64,000 nt of DNA from Thermoflexaceae bacterium (GTDB lineage Bacteria; Chloroflexota; Dehalococcoidia; Tepidiformales; Tepidiformaceae). The notes under the pieces are model-generated. The model saw only the letters and a list, made by a program, of their open reading frames with translations. It made no database searches and was not told the DNA's origin. The translations under genes and the position numbers were made by a program. The stretch spans positions 1,302,001-1,366,000 of the forward strand of contig JABTUD010000002.1 of assembly GCA_015075555.1 (NCBI GenBank), given 5' to 3'. Below are positions 7,268-15,408 of the stretch, piece by piece; the first letter of the stretch is position 1; each line of letters opens with the position of its first letter.

Positions 7268-8845
7268 ATGAACACAATCGAGTTCCTTCAGATCTCGTCG
7301 GCCGTCGTGCCCGACCGCGAAGCCCTTGTCGAGGTCGGCGGCGGCGGCAAGCGCATCACCTACGGCGAGATGTTCCCCCTCGTGACGAAGCTCGCGAACG
7401 CCCTCCAGGGGCTCGGCATCGAGCACGGCCAGAAAGTCGCGGTCATGTCGGTCAACAGCGCCGACTACGTCGTCACCTACTACGCCTGCGCCATGCTGGG
7501 CGCCACCTTCGTTCCCCTGAACTACCGCGCCAAGGACGAAGAGCTCACCCACATGCTCAACGTGAGCCAGTGCCAGGCGCTCTTCGTTTCCGATCGGTAC
7601 ATCGACCTGGTCGAGCGCATCCGTCCCACGCTCACGCACACCCAGCACTTCATCGCCTGCGAGGGCGGCATCGGCAACTACCTCGACTACAACCAGCTCA
7701 TCCAGCACGCCAGCGAAGATGACATCTGGGTCGACATCGACGACCACGATGCCACCATCCTCATCTTCACCAGCGGCACCACGGCGCTTCCCAAGGGCGT
7801 GGTCCTCACCTTCCTCGACCTCACCGCCTACGTCACCAACACGATGGCCCCGGCCGACCCCGAAACGCACGAGAAGACCCTTGTCTCCGCGCCCTTCTTC
7901 CACGTCGCCGGCGCCACCGCCATGATGTCCTCCATCTGGGGCGGGCGCACCCTGCTCATCCTCCCGGCCTTCACCCCCGAAGGCTGGCTGCAGGCCGTAC
8001 ACGAAGAGGGCGCCACCCATTCGTTCGTGGTCCCCACCATGCTCAAGCGGATCATGGAAGTGCCCGGCTTCACTGAAAGGTACAACCTGGACGGCCTCCA
8101 GCTCATCACCTACGGCGCCGCACCGATGCCCTACGAAGTCGTCCGGCGCGCCTGCGACATCTTCCCGCCGCGCGGCATCGGCCTCATGAACGCCTACGGC
8201 CAGACCGAGTCCACCTCCACCCTCACCTTCCTCGGCCCCGACGACCACGACCTGAGCGTCGACACCGAGGTGCGCGAGCACCGCCTCCGCTCGGTGGGCC
8301 GCCCCATGCCCGACGTCGAGATCGGCATCATGGACGAGCGCAATCACCTCCTCGGCCCGAACGAAGAGGGCGAGATTTGCGTCCGCTCCGACCGCGTCAT
8401 GAAGGGCTACTACAAGCAGGAAGACGCCACCAGCACCGCGATCATCGATGGCTGGCTCCATACCGGCGATGTCGGCAAGGTCGATGACGGCGGCTACCTC
8501 TTCATCACCGGCCGCAAGAAGGACCTCATCATCCGCGGCGGCGAGAACATCTCCCCCGGCGAGATCGAGAACTGTCTCGAAGACCACCCGGCCATCGAAG
8601 AGGCGGCTGTCATCGGCGTGCCCGACGCCGACTGGGGCGAAGTCGTCAAGGCCGTGCTCGTGCTCAAGGAAGGCGCAAATACCAGCGCCGAAGAGGTGAT
8701 GGAGTATACCAAGAGCCGCCTCTCATCGTTCAAGGCGCCCCAGTACATCGCGATCGTCGATGAGCTGCCCCGCAACGCCATGGGCAAGGTGCTCAAGAAC
8801 GACCTGCGCAAGATGTACGGCACCGCCACCAACGACCGGGCATAG
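7268..8845 (+). CDS. Acyl-CoA synthetase (AMP-dependent ligase family)
   Basis: 525 aa, full length for the ANL superfamily. P-loop ILIFTSGTTALPKGVVLT (residues about 164-181), adenine motif NAYGQTESTSTL, ATP/hinge motif GWLHTGDVGKVDDGGYLFITGRKKDLI split over A7-A8, and the catalytic Lys motif PRNAMGKVLKNDL near the end. It should activate a fatty or aromatic acid to its CoA thioester with ATP. Substrate unknown. The last 27 codons are duplicated 2062 bases downstream (10824-10907), which marks an insertion right at this gene's 3' end. Confidence 0.92.
   Translation: MNTIEFLQISSAVVPDREALVEVGGGGKRITYGEMFPLVTKLANALQGLGIEHGQKVAVMSVNSADYVVTYYACAMLGATFVPLNYRAKDEELTHMLNVSQCQALFVSDRYIDLVERIRPTLTHTQHFIACEGGIGNYLDYNQLIQHASEDDIWVDIDDHDATILIFTSGTTALPKGVVLTFLDLTAYVTNTMAPADPETHEKTLVSAPFFHVAGATAMMSSIWGGRTLLILPAFTPEGWLQAVHEEGATHSFVVPTMLKRIMEVPGFTERYNLDGLQLITYGAAPMPYEVVRRACDIFPPRGIGLMNAYGQTESTSTLTFLGPDDHDLSVDTEVREHRLRSVGRPMPDVEIGIMDERNHLLGPNEEGEICVRSDRVMKGYYKQEDATSTAIIDGWLHTGDVGKVDDGGYLFITGRKKDLIIRGGENISPGEIENCLEDHPAIEEAAVIGVPDADWGEVVKAVLVLKEGANTSAEEVMEYTKSRLSSFKAPQYIAIVDELPRNAMGKVLKNDLRKMYGTATNDRA
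8762..8841 (+). repeat. Direct repeat copy 1 (80 bp), left boundary of a 2-kb island
   Basis: Identical, base for base, to 10824-10903. It consists of the 3' end of the acyl-CoA synthetase; one further base differs (8842 a versus 10904 g) before both reach TAG. It behaves like an attL-type or duplication boundary. The codons preserved are those of the ligase's catalytic-Lys region. Confidence 0.95.
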
Positions 8846-8999
8846 GGCAATCGTGCCGTTTGCAAGCGCGTGGCAAATTCCCGTCGCGTGTTCTGCAAAT
8901 CCCCGCCGGTGACCCTCCGCCGGGTGTAGGCTGCGCGCAGCGGGTGCTCACCGCTGCCGCGGCAGGCGGGAGACATCCGCCACACGACGGAGTGTTGGC

Positions 9000-9239
9000 G
9001 TGCCTTCGGTGAACGAGCCCCTCGCGGAACACTATCCCTTGACCCCGGCCGAGGCCGCCGTTGTCGCGCTTGTGGCGCTGGGCAAGAGCGATGCAGAGAT
9101 CGCAGCGGACCTTGAGACGACGGAGACGGCAGTGCACAGCTGGCGGCGGCGCTTTCGCGAACGGACGGGGCTTGCGGGACGCCAGCTCACGGCATGGACA
9201 GTGCGGCACGAGCGCTGCTGCATTGCAAATTCCGCGTGA
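9000..9239 (+). CDS. Stand-alone LuxR-type HTH mini-protein
   Basis: 79 aa from GTG. It consists almost only of a GerE/LuxR C-terminal HTH: LTPAEAAVVALVALGKSDAE, IAADLETTETAVHSWRRRFRER, and a tail LTAWTVRHERCC. No receiver or sensor domain. A second small protein with the same plan and a W-x4-H-x2-CC tail is encoded at 50435-50653. Probably a DNA-binding regulator of the two following genes. GCAAATTCC sequences flank the gene on both sides (8873 and 9228), candidate binding sites. Confidence 0.65.
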   Translation: MPSVNEPLAEHYPLTPAEAAVVALVALGKSDAEIAADLETTETAVHSWRRRFRERTGLAGRQLTAWTVRHERCCIANSA

Positions 9240-9361
9240 ATCCTTTGCAATGACGCATTTTTGTGCTGGACAGTGCCGTCGCACGCCGGCAAGCATGGTC
9301 AAGGTCTCCGGCCGGGGACGACCCATCTAATCCAGGAGCGAAATGAAGGGAAGAGCTGAAA

Positions 9362-10147
9362 GTGAGCCGCAAGACCGCCTTGAACGCGGTTGGCATGGTC
9401 CTCGCCGCGGCCGTCGTAGCCGCGGGCGCGTTTTTCCTTGCCCGGCAATCTGGTGACGGGGTCCCGGCCGCCGCGCAGCCCGCTCCCGCTGATGATTCGG
9501 TGCTGCCAGGAACAGACACCACGCCAGAGCCAGGGGCTGAGATCGACACCTCAAAGCCGGGCTGGTACATCCCCCTGGAGAATGCCGAGCGAGAAAAGCC
9601 GCGCTTCGACCAGGAGATCAACGGGATTGCAGTCGGCCCCACAGTCCTGGATCCCGGAGTCCGTGATTGCGACCCGGGCGAGGCCGTGGCGCTGACGGAC
9701 CTGGCGGAAGCCCAGAACTCTATGCTTCGTATCTCACCTTCGTACCTCCCGAAAGGCGCAATCCAGGGGCGCCACGAGGCCAGTTCGTGTCGAGGGAGAA
9801 TTGTGACTCATGTGATCGAGTATGAGATCCCGGCCGCGGCCGACGCCGACGCGAAGATCAAGAGCGGCGAAGTCCGATGGGAAGATATTGAGCACGGCGG
9901 CAAGCTTACCGTGTTCCGCTCCCTGAGCCAGGGGCCCGTTTACCGGAGTTCCAATTACGCGGCCGAGCGGTGGAAGCCAGCCACCGTGCGCGGGCTTCCT
10001 GCTGCTGTAGCTGAGCCGATTCTGCCTATTGGCCTCGGCCGGTCGGCCATCGTGATCTGGGATGCCGAGCGCGGCGTCCGCACAGTCATCACCGGGTCAA
10101 ACCGCACGCTGGCTGAGGTCATGCAAGTCGCGGAGGGACTCAAGTGA
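9362..10147 (+). CDS. Membrane-anchored extracytoplasmic protein, DUF4367-like C-terminus
   Basis: 261 aa. One N-terminal hydrophobic segment (MVLAAAVVAAGAFFLA, residues about 12-27) anchors or exports it. A Pro/Asp/Thr linker follows, then a globular domain. The end, SAIVIWDAERGVRTVITGSN then LAEVMQVAEGL, resembles the DUF4367 pattern seen in anti-sigma or sporulation-type surface proteins. Its stop overlaps the GTG of the next gene (GTGA), so both are co-translated. Function not known. Confidence 0.55.
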   Translation: MSRKTALNAVGMVLAAAVVAAGAFFLARQSGDGVPAAAQPAPADDSVLPGTDTTPEPGAEIDTSKPGWYIPLENAEREKPRFDQEINGIAVGPTVLDPGVRDCDPGEAVALTDLAEAQNSMLRISPSYLPKGAIQGRHEASSCRGRIVTHVIEYEIPAAADADAKIKSGEVRWEDIEHGGKLTVFRSLSQGPVYRSSNYAAERWKPATVRGLPAAVAEPILPIGLGRSAIVIWDAERGVRTVITGSNRTLAEVMQVAEGLK

Positions 10148-10797
10148 CAGGGCGTCTGGCGATAGCCGCGTTCACGGTCGCGGCCCTCCCTGGCTCGCTT
10201 GCAGGCGTTCTCAGTAGCGTTCGGCACGGCCGCGCCGTCGATGACTACGGAGTCTACGTAAACCCTGGTGCCGACACCAACGCGCTCACCTGCCGGTTTC
10301 ATGTAACTTGCGATGGAGACTACCCGGACAGCAACCGTACCGCGCTGGACTGGGGCAACGACGCCTACACGTACAACGACGTCTACTGGCGATCCTTCGG
10401 GTTCAAGGGCGTCGGGTCCCAATCGACTATCGCGACGGGCAAGATCTGGGACGTGACGGATGCCTGTAAGGCTGTAGCTGTTGAGATCTACTCCCTTGTC
10501 AACACATATCGTGGCGCTGAAGGCTACGTGCACACTCTCCTCAGCGGCACCGATGGGCCAAGCTTCTACATTCCGGGCTCTCCGTCTGGAGCATAAAAGC
10601 TGGAGGGGCCAATCGGCGTGACCGCAGAATCCGAAATCCCAGGATGCCCCTGGACCGGTCCGCATTTGCATCAGTTCAGCGACCTGAGCGGCTGGTATAG
10701 AAACAGCGGCGTGTACTCCGACGAGCCGAATACTGGTACGGGCTACGACCTGACTGATGTCGACAACTGGCAGAATCGCCGCCCCTGGACAGAGTAG
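10144..10797 (+). pseudogene. Secreted M23 (LytM)-like peptidase, interrupted by an in-frame TAA
   Basis: The first reading stretch (10144-10596, 150 aa) has a hydrophobic start and NRTALDWGND, where M23 peptidases have their first metal-binding HxxxD-type site (the His is not obvious here). A TAA at 10594-10596 ends it. The same frame continues without interruption to TAG 10797 and encodes GCPWTGPHLHQFSDLSGWYR, whose TGPHLH matches the second M23 metal motif HxH. The stop thus removes the catalytic end. Either a nonsense mutation or a truncated secreted protein. The family call rests on motif resemblance only. Confidence 0.5.
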
Positions 10798-10823
10798 CTA
10801 CGTTCCGGACAACGGGGGCCGAC

Positions 10824-10907
10824 GAGCTGCCCCGCAACGCCATGGGCAAGGTGCTCAAGAACGACCTGCGCAAGATGTACGGCACCGCCACCAACGACCG
10901 GGCGTAG
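10824..10907 (+). repeat. Direct repeat copy 2 (80 bp exact plus TAG), right boundary of the island
   Basis: A second copy of the acyl-CoA synthetase 3' end, in frame with its own TAG (10905-10907) but with no upstream gene. The flanking codons just before it (GCC GAC) still resemble the gene's GTC GAT. It is followed within 25 bases by a terminator, so this is probably the original end of the synthetase. Confidence 0.95.
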
Positions 10908-10932
10908 GCCCGCCCATACGTTCACGCACCGC

Positions 10933-10957
10933 GGGGGCCACCGGGGCGGTGGCCCCC
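10933..10957 (+). terminator. Hairpin terminator after repeat copy 2
   Basis: Perfect 10-bp stem GGGGGCCACC / GGTGGCCCCC with a 5-base loop, followed by TTCGCTTTG. It probably ended the synthetase transcript before the island inserted. Confidence 0.65.
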
Positions 10958-11001
10958 TTCGCTTTGTCCCTCCCACGTTCGCGCCCAAACCGGCTCTCCA
11001 G

Positions 11002-11007
11002 TAGGAT
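11002..11007 (+). promoter_or_regulatory. TAGGAT -10-like box, near-leaderless start
   Basis: TAGGAT nine bases before ATG 11017. AGGA within it could alternatively be read as a distant Shine-Dalgarno sequence. Confidence 0.3.
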
Positions 11008-11016
11008 GCGTGGCAC

Positions 11017-13284
11017 ATGGCCAATCGGGACGCCCTGTCCCGCGCGGCCCCATCCCAGCTCCCGGAACTCCGCCATATGACCAGCATCCCCGGCAAGACA
11101 CCCGGCGACGAGCCGCGCAGGAGCGGCCGCCTCCACGTCAGCGCCGGCGGGATCCTCATCCCGCTCGGCATCCTCGGCGCCATCTCCGCCGCCGAAGTCG
11201 CGCGCACCACGGATGCCCAGCGCCCGGTTTTCTGGAACATCACCGCGCCAGTCATCATGTACTTCTTCTTCGCGGCGATGGTTGCCCTCGTCGTGGGGGC
11301 CTTCGTAATGCGCCTGCGCGTGTGGCGGCTGGGCAAGCCCTCGAATGTCCTCAACAGCTTCGGCGCCCGCCTCACGAACATGGTCACCATGGGCGCCGGC
11401 ACAAGCCGGGTGAAGAACGACCGCTACGCCGGCATCATGCACGGGCTCATCTACACGAGCTTCATCGGGCTCACGATCGTCACCGTGTTGCTGAGCCTCG
11501 ACGACTACCTGCCCCTCATCTTCATGATGGACGATGAGCACCTCTTCCTTCAGGGACCCGTCTACCTGGGCTACAGCCTCGCCGGCGACATGCTCGGCAT
11601 CATTGGCCTCATCGGCGTGGGCATGGCCGTGTGGCGCCGCTACGTGGAGCCAAAGGGCAAGATGACGTGGGACCGCCGCCCGGCCGAAGACGCCTGGATC
11701 GTGGGCGGGCTCGCCCTCGTGCTCTTCAGCGGCTTCCTCACCGAAGGCTTCCGCATCGAGGCGAGCGAGATCCGCGGCGGCCACGAATCGTGGTCGTACT
11801 GGTCCCCCGGCGGCTGGGTGGTGGCGAAGCTCAGCGCCGCCGGCTTCGGGATGGACACCATCCTCGATGTCCACCGCGTCTTCTGGTGGATCCACGTCGT
11901 GGGCGCCTTCGCGCTCCTCAGCCTCATGTCCTTCACCAAGTTCCGGCACATCCTCCTGGCGCCCGCCAACGCCTTCCTCAAGAGCCCCGGTTCGCCCGCC
12001 TACCTGGCGCCCATGGGCGACTTCGAAAAACTCATGGAATCGGGCCAGAGCCTCGGCGCCGGCAAGCTGCAGGACCTGTCGTGGAAGCAGCTCTTCGATG
12101 CCGACGTCTGCGTCCGCTGCGGGCGCTGCACCGACGCCTGCCCGGCCTGGAACGCCGGCCAGCCCCTCTCGCCCATGGCCGTCATCCAGGACCTGAAGTC
12201 GTACATGAACCACGCCGGCCCGCTAATCCTGGGCGGCAAGGACCCGGCCGGAAAGCTCAACGGCGAGCTCGTCGGGGGCTACGTCAGGGAGGAATCGCTC
12301 TGGGCCTGCCGCACCTGCATGGCCTGCGTGCAGGAGTGCCCGGTCATGATCGAGCACATCCCCACCATCGTGGGCATGCGCCGCTACCTCGTCATGGAGA
12401 AGGCCGAGGTCCCGGCCACCGCCCAGGCTGCCCTCCAGAACATCGAGCAGCGCGGCCACCCCTGGCGCGGCACCCAGCTCACCCGCGAGACGTGGATCCA
12501 GCAGCTCTCGGCCGAAGGGGTCGAGGTGCCCATGTTCGATGGCACACAGGAGTACCTCTACTGGGTCGGCTGCTCGGGCGCCCTCGTCGAACGCAACGTG
12601 CCCATCACGAAATCCGTCATCAAGCTGCTCATGGGCGCCGGCGTGAGCTTCGGCGTCCTCGGCCAGGCCGAGCCCTGCACGGGCGACCCCGCGCGGCGGC
12701 TGGGCAACGAGTTCCTCTTCGCCACGCTCGCCGAAATGAACGTCCAGACCATGGGCGAAATGGGCATCAAGCGCGTGGTCACCGCCTGCCCCCACTGCTT
12801 CAACACCTTCAAGAACGAGTACCCGGACTTCGGAGCGAACATCGAAGTGACCCACCACGCCGACTTCCTGCAGCTCCTGGTGGCGAAGGGCAAGCTCAAG
12901 CCGAAGGCCGTGGAGGGCATGACCGTCACCTACCACGATTCCTGCTACCTGGGCCGCGCCAACGGCATCTACGACTCTCCCCGTCAACTGCTCGAAGCAA
13001 TCCCCGGCACCAGCCTGGTGGAGATGCCCCGCAGCAAGGAGCGCGGTTTCTGCTGCGGCGCCGGCGGCGGCAACATGTGGCAGGAGGAATCGGGCACGCG
13101 CGTCAACCACCTGCGCGCCGCCGAGGCCGCCAACACCGGCGCCAGCGTAGTCGCCACGGCATGCCCCTTCTGCATCCAGATGTTCGAAGATGGCATCCCC
13201 GGCGTTCAGCCCGACGAAGAGAAGCGCACCATCAGGGCCTTCGACATCGCCGAGCTGCTCGAGGTTAGCGTCCGCCAGGATTGA
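11017..13284 (+). CDS. Membrane-bound Fe-S oxidoreductase, EMO/HdrD type with NarI-like domain
   Basis: 755 aa. Residues about 40-310 form six or so transmembrane segments with a NarI-like cytochrome b look. Two [4Fe-4S] sites follow: CVRCGRCTDACPAW (about 365) and CRTCMACVQECPVM (about 431). Then come two CCG domains, with GCSGAL plus CPHCFNTFKNEYPDFG (about 520-605) and HDSCYLGR, GFCCGAGGG, ACPFC (about 640-720). This architecture matches the proteins proposed to pass electrons from electron-transfer flavoprotein to menaquinone in syntrophic and anaerobic beta-oxidisers. That role is inferred and fits the acyl-CoA genes around it. Complete, no missing cysteines noted. Confidence 0.85.
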   Translation: MANRDALSRAAPSQLPELRHMTSIPGKTPGDEPRRSGRLHVSAGGILIPLGILGAISAAEVARTTDAQRPVFWNITAPVIMYFFFAAMVALVVGAFVMRLRVWRLGKPSNVLNSFGARLTNMVTMGAGTSRVKNDRYAGIMHGLIYTSFIGLTIVTVLLSLDDYLPLIFMMDDEHLFLQGPVYLGYSLAGDMLGIIGLIGVGMAVWRRYVEPKGKMTWDRRPAEDAWIVGGLALVLFSGFLTEGFRIEASEIRGGHESWSYWSPGGWVVAKLSAAGFGMDTILDVHRVFWWIHVVGAFALLSLMSFTKFRHILLAPANAFLKSPGSPAYLAPMGDFEKLMESGQSLGAGKLQDLSWKQLFDADVCVRCGRCTDACPAWNAGQPLSPMAVIQDLKSYMNHAGPLILGGKDPAGKLNGELVGGYVREESLWACRTCMACVQECPVMIEHIPTIVGMRRYLVMEKAEVPATAQAALQNIEQRGHPWRGTQLTRETWIQQLSAEGVEVPMFDGTQEYLYWVGCSGALVERNVPITKSVIKLLMGAGVSFGVLGQAEPCTGDPARRLGNEFLFATLAEMNVQTMGEMGIKRVVTACPHCFNTFKNEYPDFGANIEVTHHADFLQLLVAKGKLKPKAVEGMTVTYHDSCYLGRANGIYDSPRQLLEAIPGTSLVEMPRSKERGFCCGAGGGNMWQEESGTRVNHLRAAEAANTGASVVATACPFCIQMFEDGIPGVQPDEEKRTIRAFDIAELLEVSVRQD

Positions 13285-13310
13285 CGGCCGCGAGTCCGGG
13301 GCGCAGCGCG

Positions 13311-14063
13311 CTAACGGACGCGGTTGCGCAGCACCCCTGCGCCCGTCACCTCCACCTCCACCTCGTCGCCGGGCCGGAGCGCCTGCGGCTCGCCAGGCGT
13401 GCCCGTGTAGATGATGTCGCCCGGGACAAGCGTCATCACCGCGCTCACCAGCCGCACGATCTCGGGGATGTCGCGGATGAGCTCGGTGGAATGCCCGTGC
13501 TGCACTTCGGCCCCGTTCACCCGGGTGCGCAGCTCGATCGCATCGTGCGCCAGCCCTGTCACGATCGAGGGCCCGAAAACGCCGAACGTATCCGACCCTT
13601 TCGCCCGCCACCACTGCCCGTCGGCCCGCTGCCATTCGCGCGCCGAGACATCGTTGCCGCAGGTGTAGCCGAAGACCGCCGCCAGCGCCTCCTCCCGGCT
13701 CGCACCCTTCACCTCGCGCCCGATGACGATCACGATCTCGCCTTCGGGGTCCACCCTCCCCGCCCCGGCCGGCAGGACGATCTCGTCGCCCGTCCCGGCG
13801 ACCGCCGATAACGGCTTGAAGAAGAGCGTCGGTGGGTCGGGGGCGGGCCGCCCCTGCAGGTGGCTGCTGTAGTTCAGCCCCACGCAGACGATGGAGCGCG
13901 GCTCACAGGGCGGCAGCAGCTTCACGTCCGCGCGCGCCACGGTCTCCCCCGTGCGCTCGGTCCGCTCCCAGAACGGCTCCCGGATGACCGCGATCTGCTC
14001 CCTTTCGAGGAGCCCTGCCCCGCAGGTTCCATCGTTCCGGCGGAAACGCAGGTAGTTCGCCAT
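13311..14063 (-). CDS. Fumarylacetoacetate hydrolase (FAH) family protein
   Basis: 250 aa from ATG 14063. Typical FAH core: VCVGLNYSSHLQ, PTLFFKPLSAVAGTGDEIVLP, metal ligands in EGEIVIVIGRE, YTCGNDVSAREWQ, KGSDTFGVFGPSIV and LVPGDIIYTGTPGE. Such enzymes hydrolyse or decarboxylate 2-oxo acids (fumarylpyruvate, 4-oxalocrotonate, acylpyruvates) using a divalent metal. All metal-binding acids are present. Divergent from the galactokinase operon with about 90 bases between the start codons. Exact substrate unknown. Confidence 0.88.
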   Translation of the reverse strand: MANYLRFRRNDGTCGAGLLEREQIAVIREPFWERTERTGETVARADVKLLPPCEPRSIVCVGLNYSSHLQGRPAPDPPTLFFKPLSAVAGTGDEIVLPAGAGRVDPEGEIVIVIGREVKGASREEALAAVFGYTCGNDVSAREWQRADGQWWRAKGSDTFGVFGPSIVTGLAHDAIELRTRVNGAEVQHGHSTELIRDIPEIVRLVSAVMTLVPGDIIYTGTPGEPQALRPGDEVEVEVTGAGVLRNRVR

Positions 14064-14141
14064 TGCCTGCCCCCATTGCAGCGTTGCGCCTGCTGAGTCT
14101 ATGGCCGCAGGCCGCGTGCGTCTCCCAACGCCGCGATCGGG

Positions 14142-14147
14142 TACAGT
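14142..14147 (+). promoter_or_regulatory. TACAGT -10-like box of the gal operon, leaderless
   Basis: GGTACAGTC lies seven bases before GTG 14155. No Shine-Dalgarno sequence between. Confidence 0.35.
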
Positions 14148-14154
14148 CACAATC

Positions 14155-15408
14155 GTGTCCGCGCCCTCTCGCGATGCCATCATCTCCGCCTTCGCCGCCC
14201 GCCATGGCGAGCCCCCCGCGGCCATCTTCCGCGCTCCGGGCCGCGTCAATCTCATCGGCGAGCACACCGACTACTCACACCTCCCCGTCCTGCCCATCGC
14301 CATCGAACGCGGCCTCACGGTTGCCGCCGCCCCTGCACCCGGCGGCGTGGTCGAAGCCGCATCATCGGCCTTCGCCGGCGAACCGGTGATCGACCGGGCA
14401 AACCCGGCCGCCACGCCCGCCATCCCCTGGTCGCGCTACCTCACCGGTGCGCTGCGCGAGCTCGCCAATGTCGCGCCCGGCCGCGGTGCCAGGCTCCTCA
14501 TCGACGGCGACCTGCCCGCCGGGGGTGGCCTCAGCTCCTCATCGGCGCTCACCGTGGGCGTCATCGCCGCCCTCGCCGCCGCCTGGGATGTGCCCCTTCC
14601 CCCGGGCGAGATCGTCCGGCGCGCCGTGGTCTCCGAACGCCACGCGGGAGTGGAAAGCGGCGGCATGGACCAGGAGGTCATCGTCTTCGCCGAAGACGGT
14701 GCCGCGCTCCGCATCGACTTTGACCCCCCGGGCCACCGCGCCGTGCCCCTGCCGGCGGGCCTCGCCTTTGTGGCCGCCAGTTCGGGCGAAGACGCCCCCA
14801 AGGCCGGCGCGGCGCGCGACGCCTATAACGAGCGCGTCGTGGGGGCGCGCATCGCCACCGCCATGCTCGCGGATGAAATAGGGCTCGAAGTGGAGCATCC
14901 GCTGGTGCTTCGCCAGGTCGCCGGGGTCGATGTGATCGACGTGCTGGTGGACGGCCTTCCCGAGCGCATCTCCGCCGCCGAGGCGGCGCACGGTATCGAC
15001 CTCGACGTCGAGCAGCTGGTGCGCCTCACCGCCGGCCGCTTCGACCACCAGCTGAAGGTCCCGGTGCGGCGCGTCGCCCGCCACATCCTGGGCGAGGCCG
15101 AACGGGTTGGCCGGGCCGAAGCCGCCCTCCTCGCCGGCGACCTCCCCGCCTTCGGCCGCCTCCTCAACGAGTCGCACAACAGCCTGCGCGAGGACTTCCG
15201 CTGCAGCACCGCCGCCCTCGACCGCCTCTGCGCGGCCATGCGCAAGTCGGGCGCCTCCGGGGCGCGCCTCACGGGCGCGGGTTTCGGTGGCTATGCCCTC
15301 GCGGCTGCACCCCCGGCTTCAGTCGCCGCGATCATCGAAGCGGCCGTCGCCGCCACCGGCGGGCCAGCCTTCGAGGTCCACGCCTCCGCCGGGCTGGAGC
15401 GGCTGTGA
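14155..15408 (+). CDS. galK: Galactokinase (GHMP kinase family)
   Basis: 417 aa from GTG 14155. Galactokinase signature RAPGRVNLIGEHTDYSHLPV near residue 24, ATP loop GGGLSSSSALTVGV, ESGGMDQE, and C-terminal GASGARLTGAGFGGYAL. It should phosphorylate galactose at C1 with ATP. The usual third residue pattern NxGxVLP after HTDY is SHLPVLP. First of three genes joined by 4-base GTGA/ATGA overlaps, so translation is coupled to a nucleotidyltransferase and an alpha-galactosidase. Confidence 0.88.
   Translation: MSAPSRDAIISAFAARHGEPPAAIFRAPGRVNLIGEHTDYSHLPVLPIAIERGLTVAAAPAPGGVVEAASSAFAGEPVIDRANPAATPAIPWSRYLTGALRELANVAPGRGARLLIDGDLPAGGGLSSSSALTVGVIAALAAAWDVPLPPGEIVRRAVVSERHAGVESGGMDQEVIVFAEDGAALRIDFDPPGHRAVPLPAGLAFVAASSGEDAPKAGAARDAYNERVVGARIATAMLADEIGLEVEHPLVLRQVAGVDVIDVLVDGLPERISAAEAAHGIDLDVEQLVRLTAGRFDHQLKVPVRRVARHILGEAERVGRAEAALLAGDLPAFGRLLNESHNSLREDFRCSTAALDRLCAAMRKSGASGARLTGAGFGGYALAAAPPASVAAIIEAAVAATGGPAFEVHASAGLERL

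Larger units (their letters stand above)
8846..10820. mobile_element. Putative 2-kb integrated island at the synthetase 3' end
   Basis: The DNA between the two repeats holds a mini LuxR-type HTH gene, a membrane-anchored protein and an M23-like broken gene, with visibly lower GC and less biased third positions than the neighbours. The putative native terminator of the synthetase lies after copy 2. The insertion kept an intact synthetase end on the left and a copy of it on the right, as integrase-type elements do with 3' ends of target genes. No recombinase gene is inside, so it may be a passenger, a decayed element or a segmental duplication product. Confidence 0.6.

Noticed and set aside
10824-10907. 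A second functional acyl-CoA synthetase gene
   Set aside because: Only the last 28 codons are present; there is no upstream coding sequence in frame.
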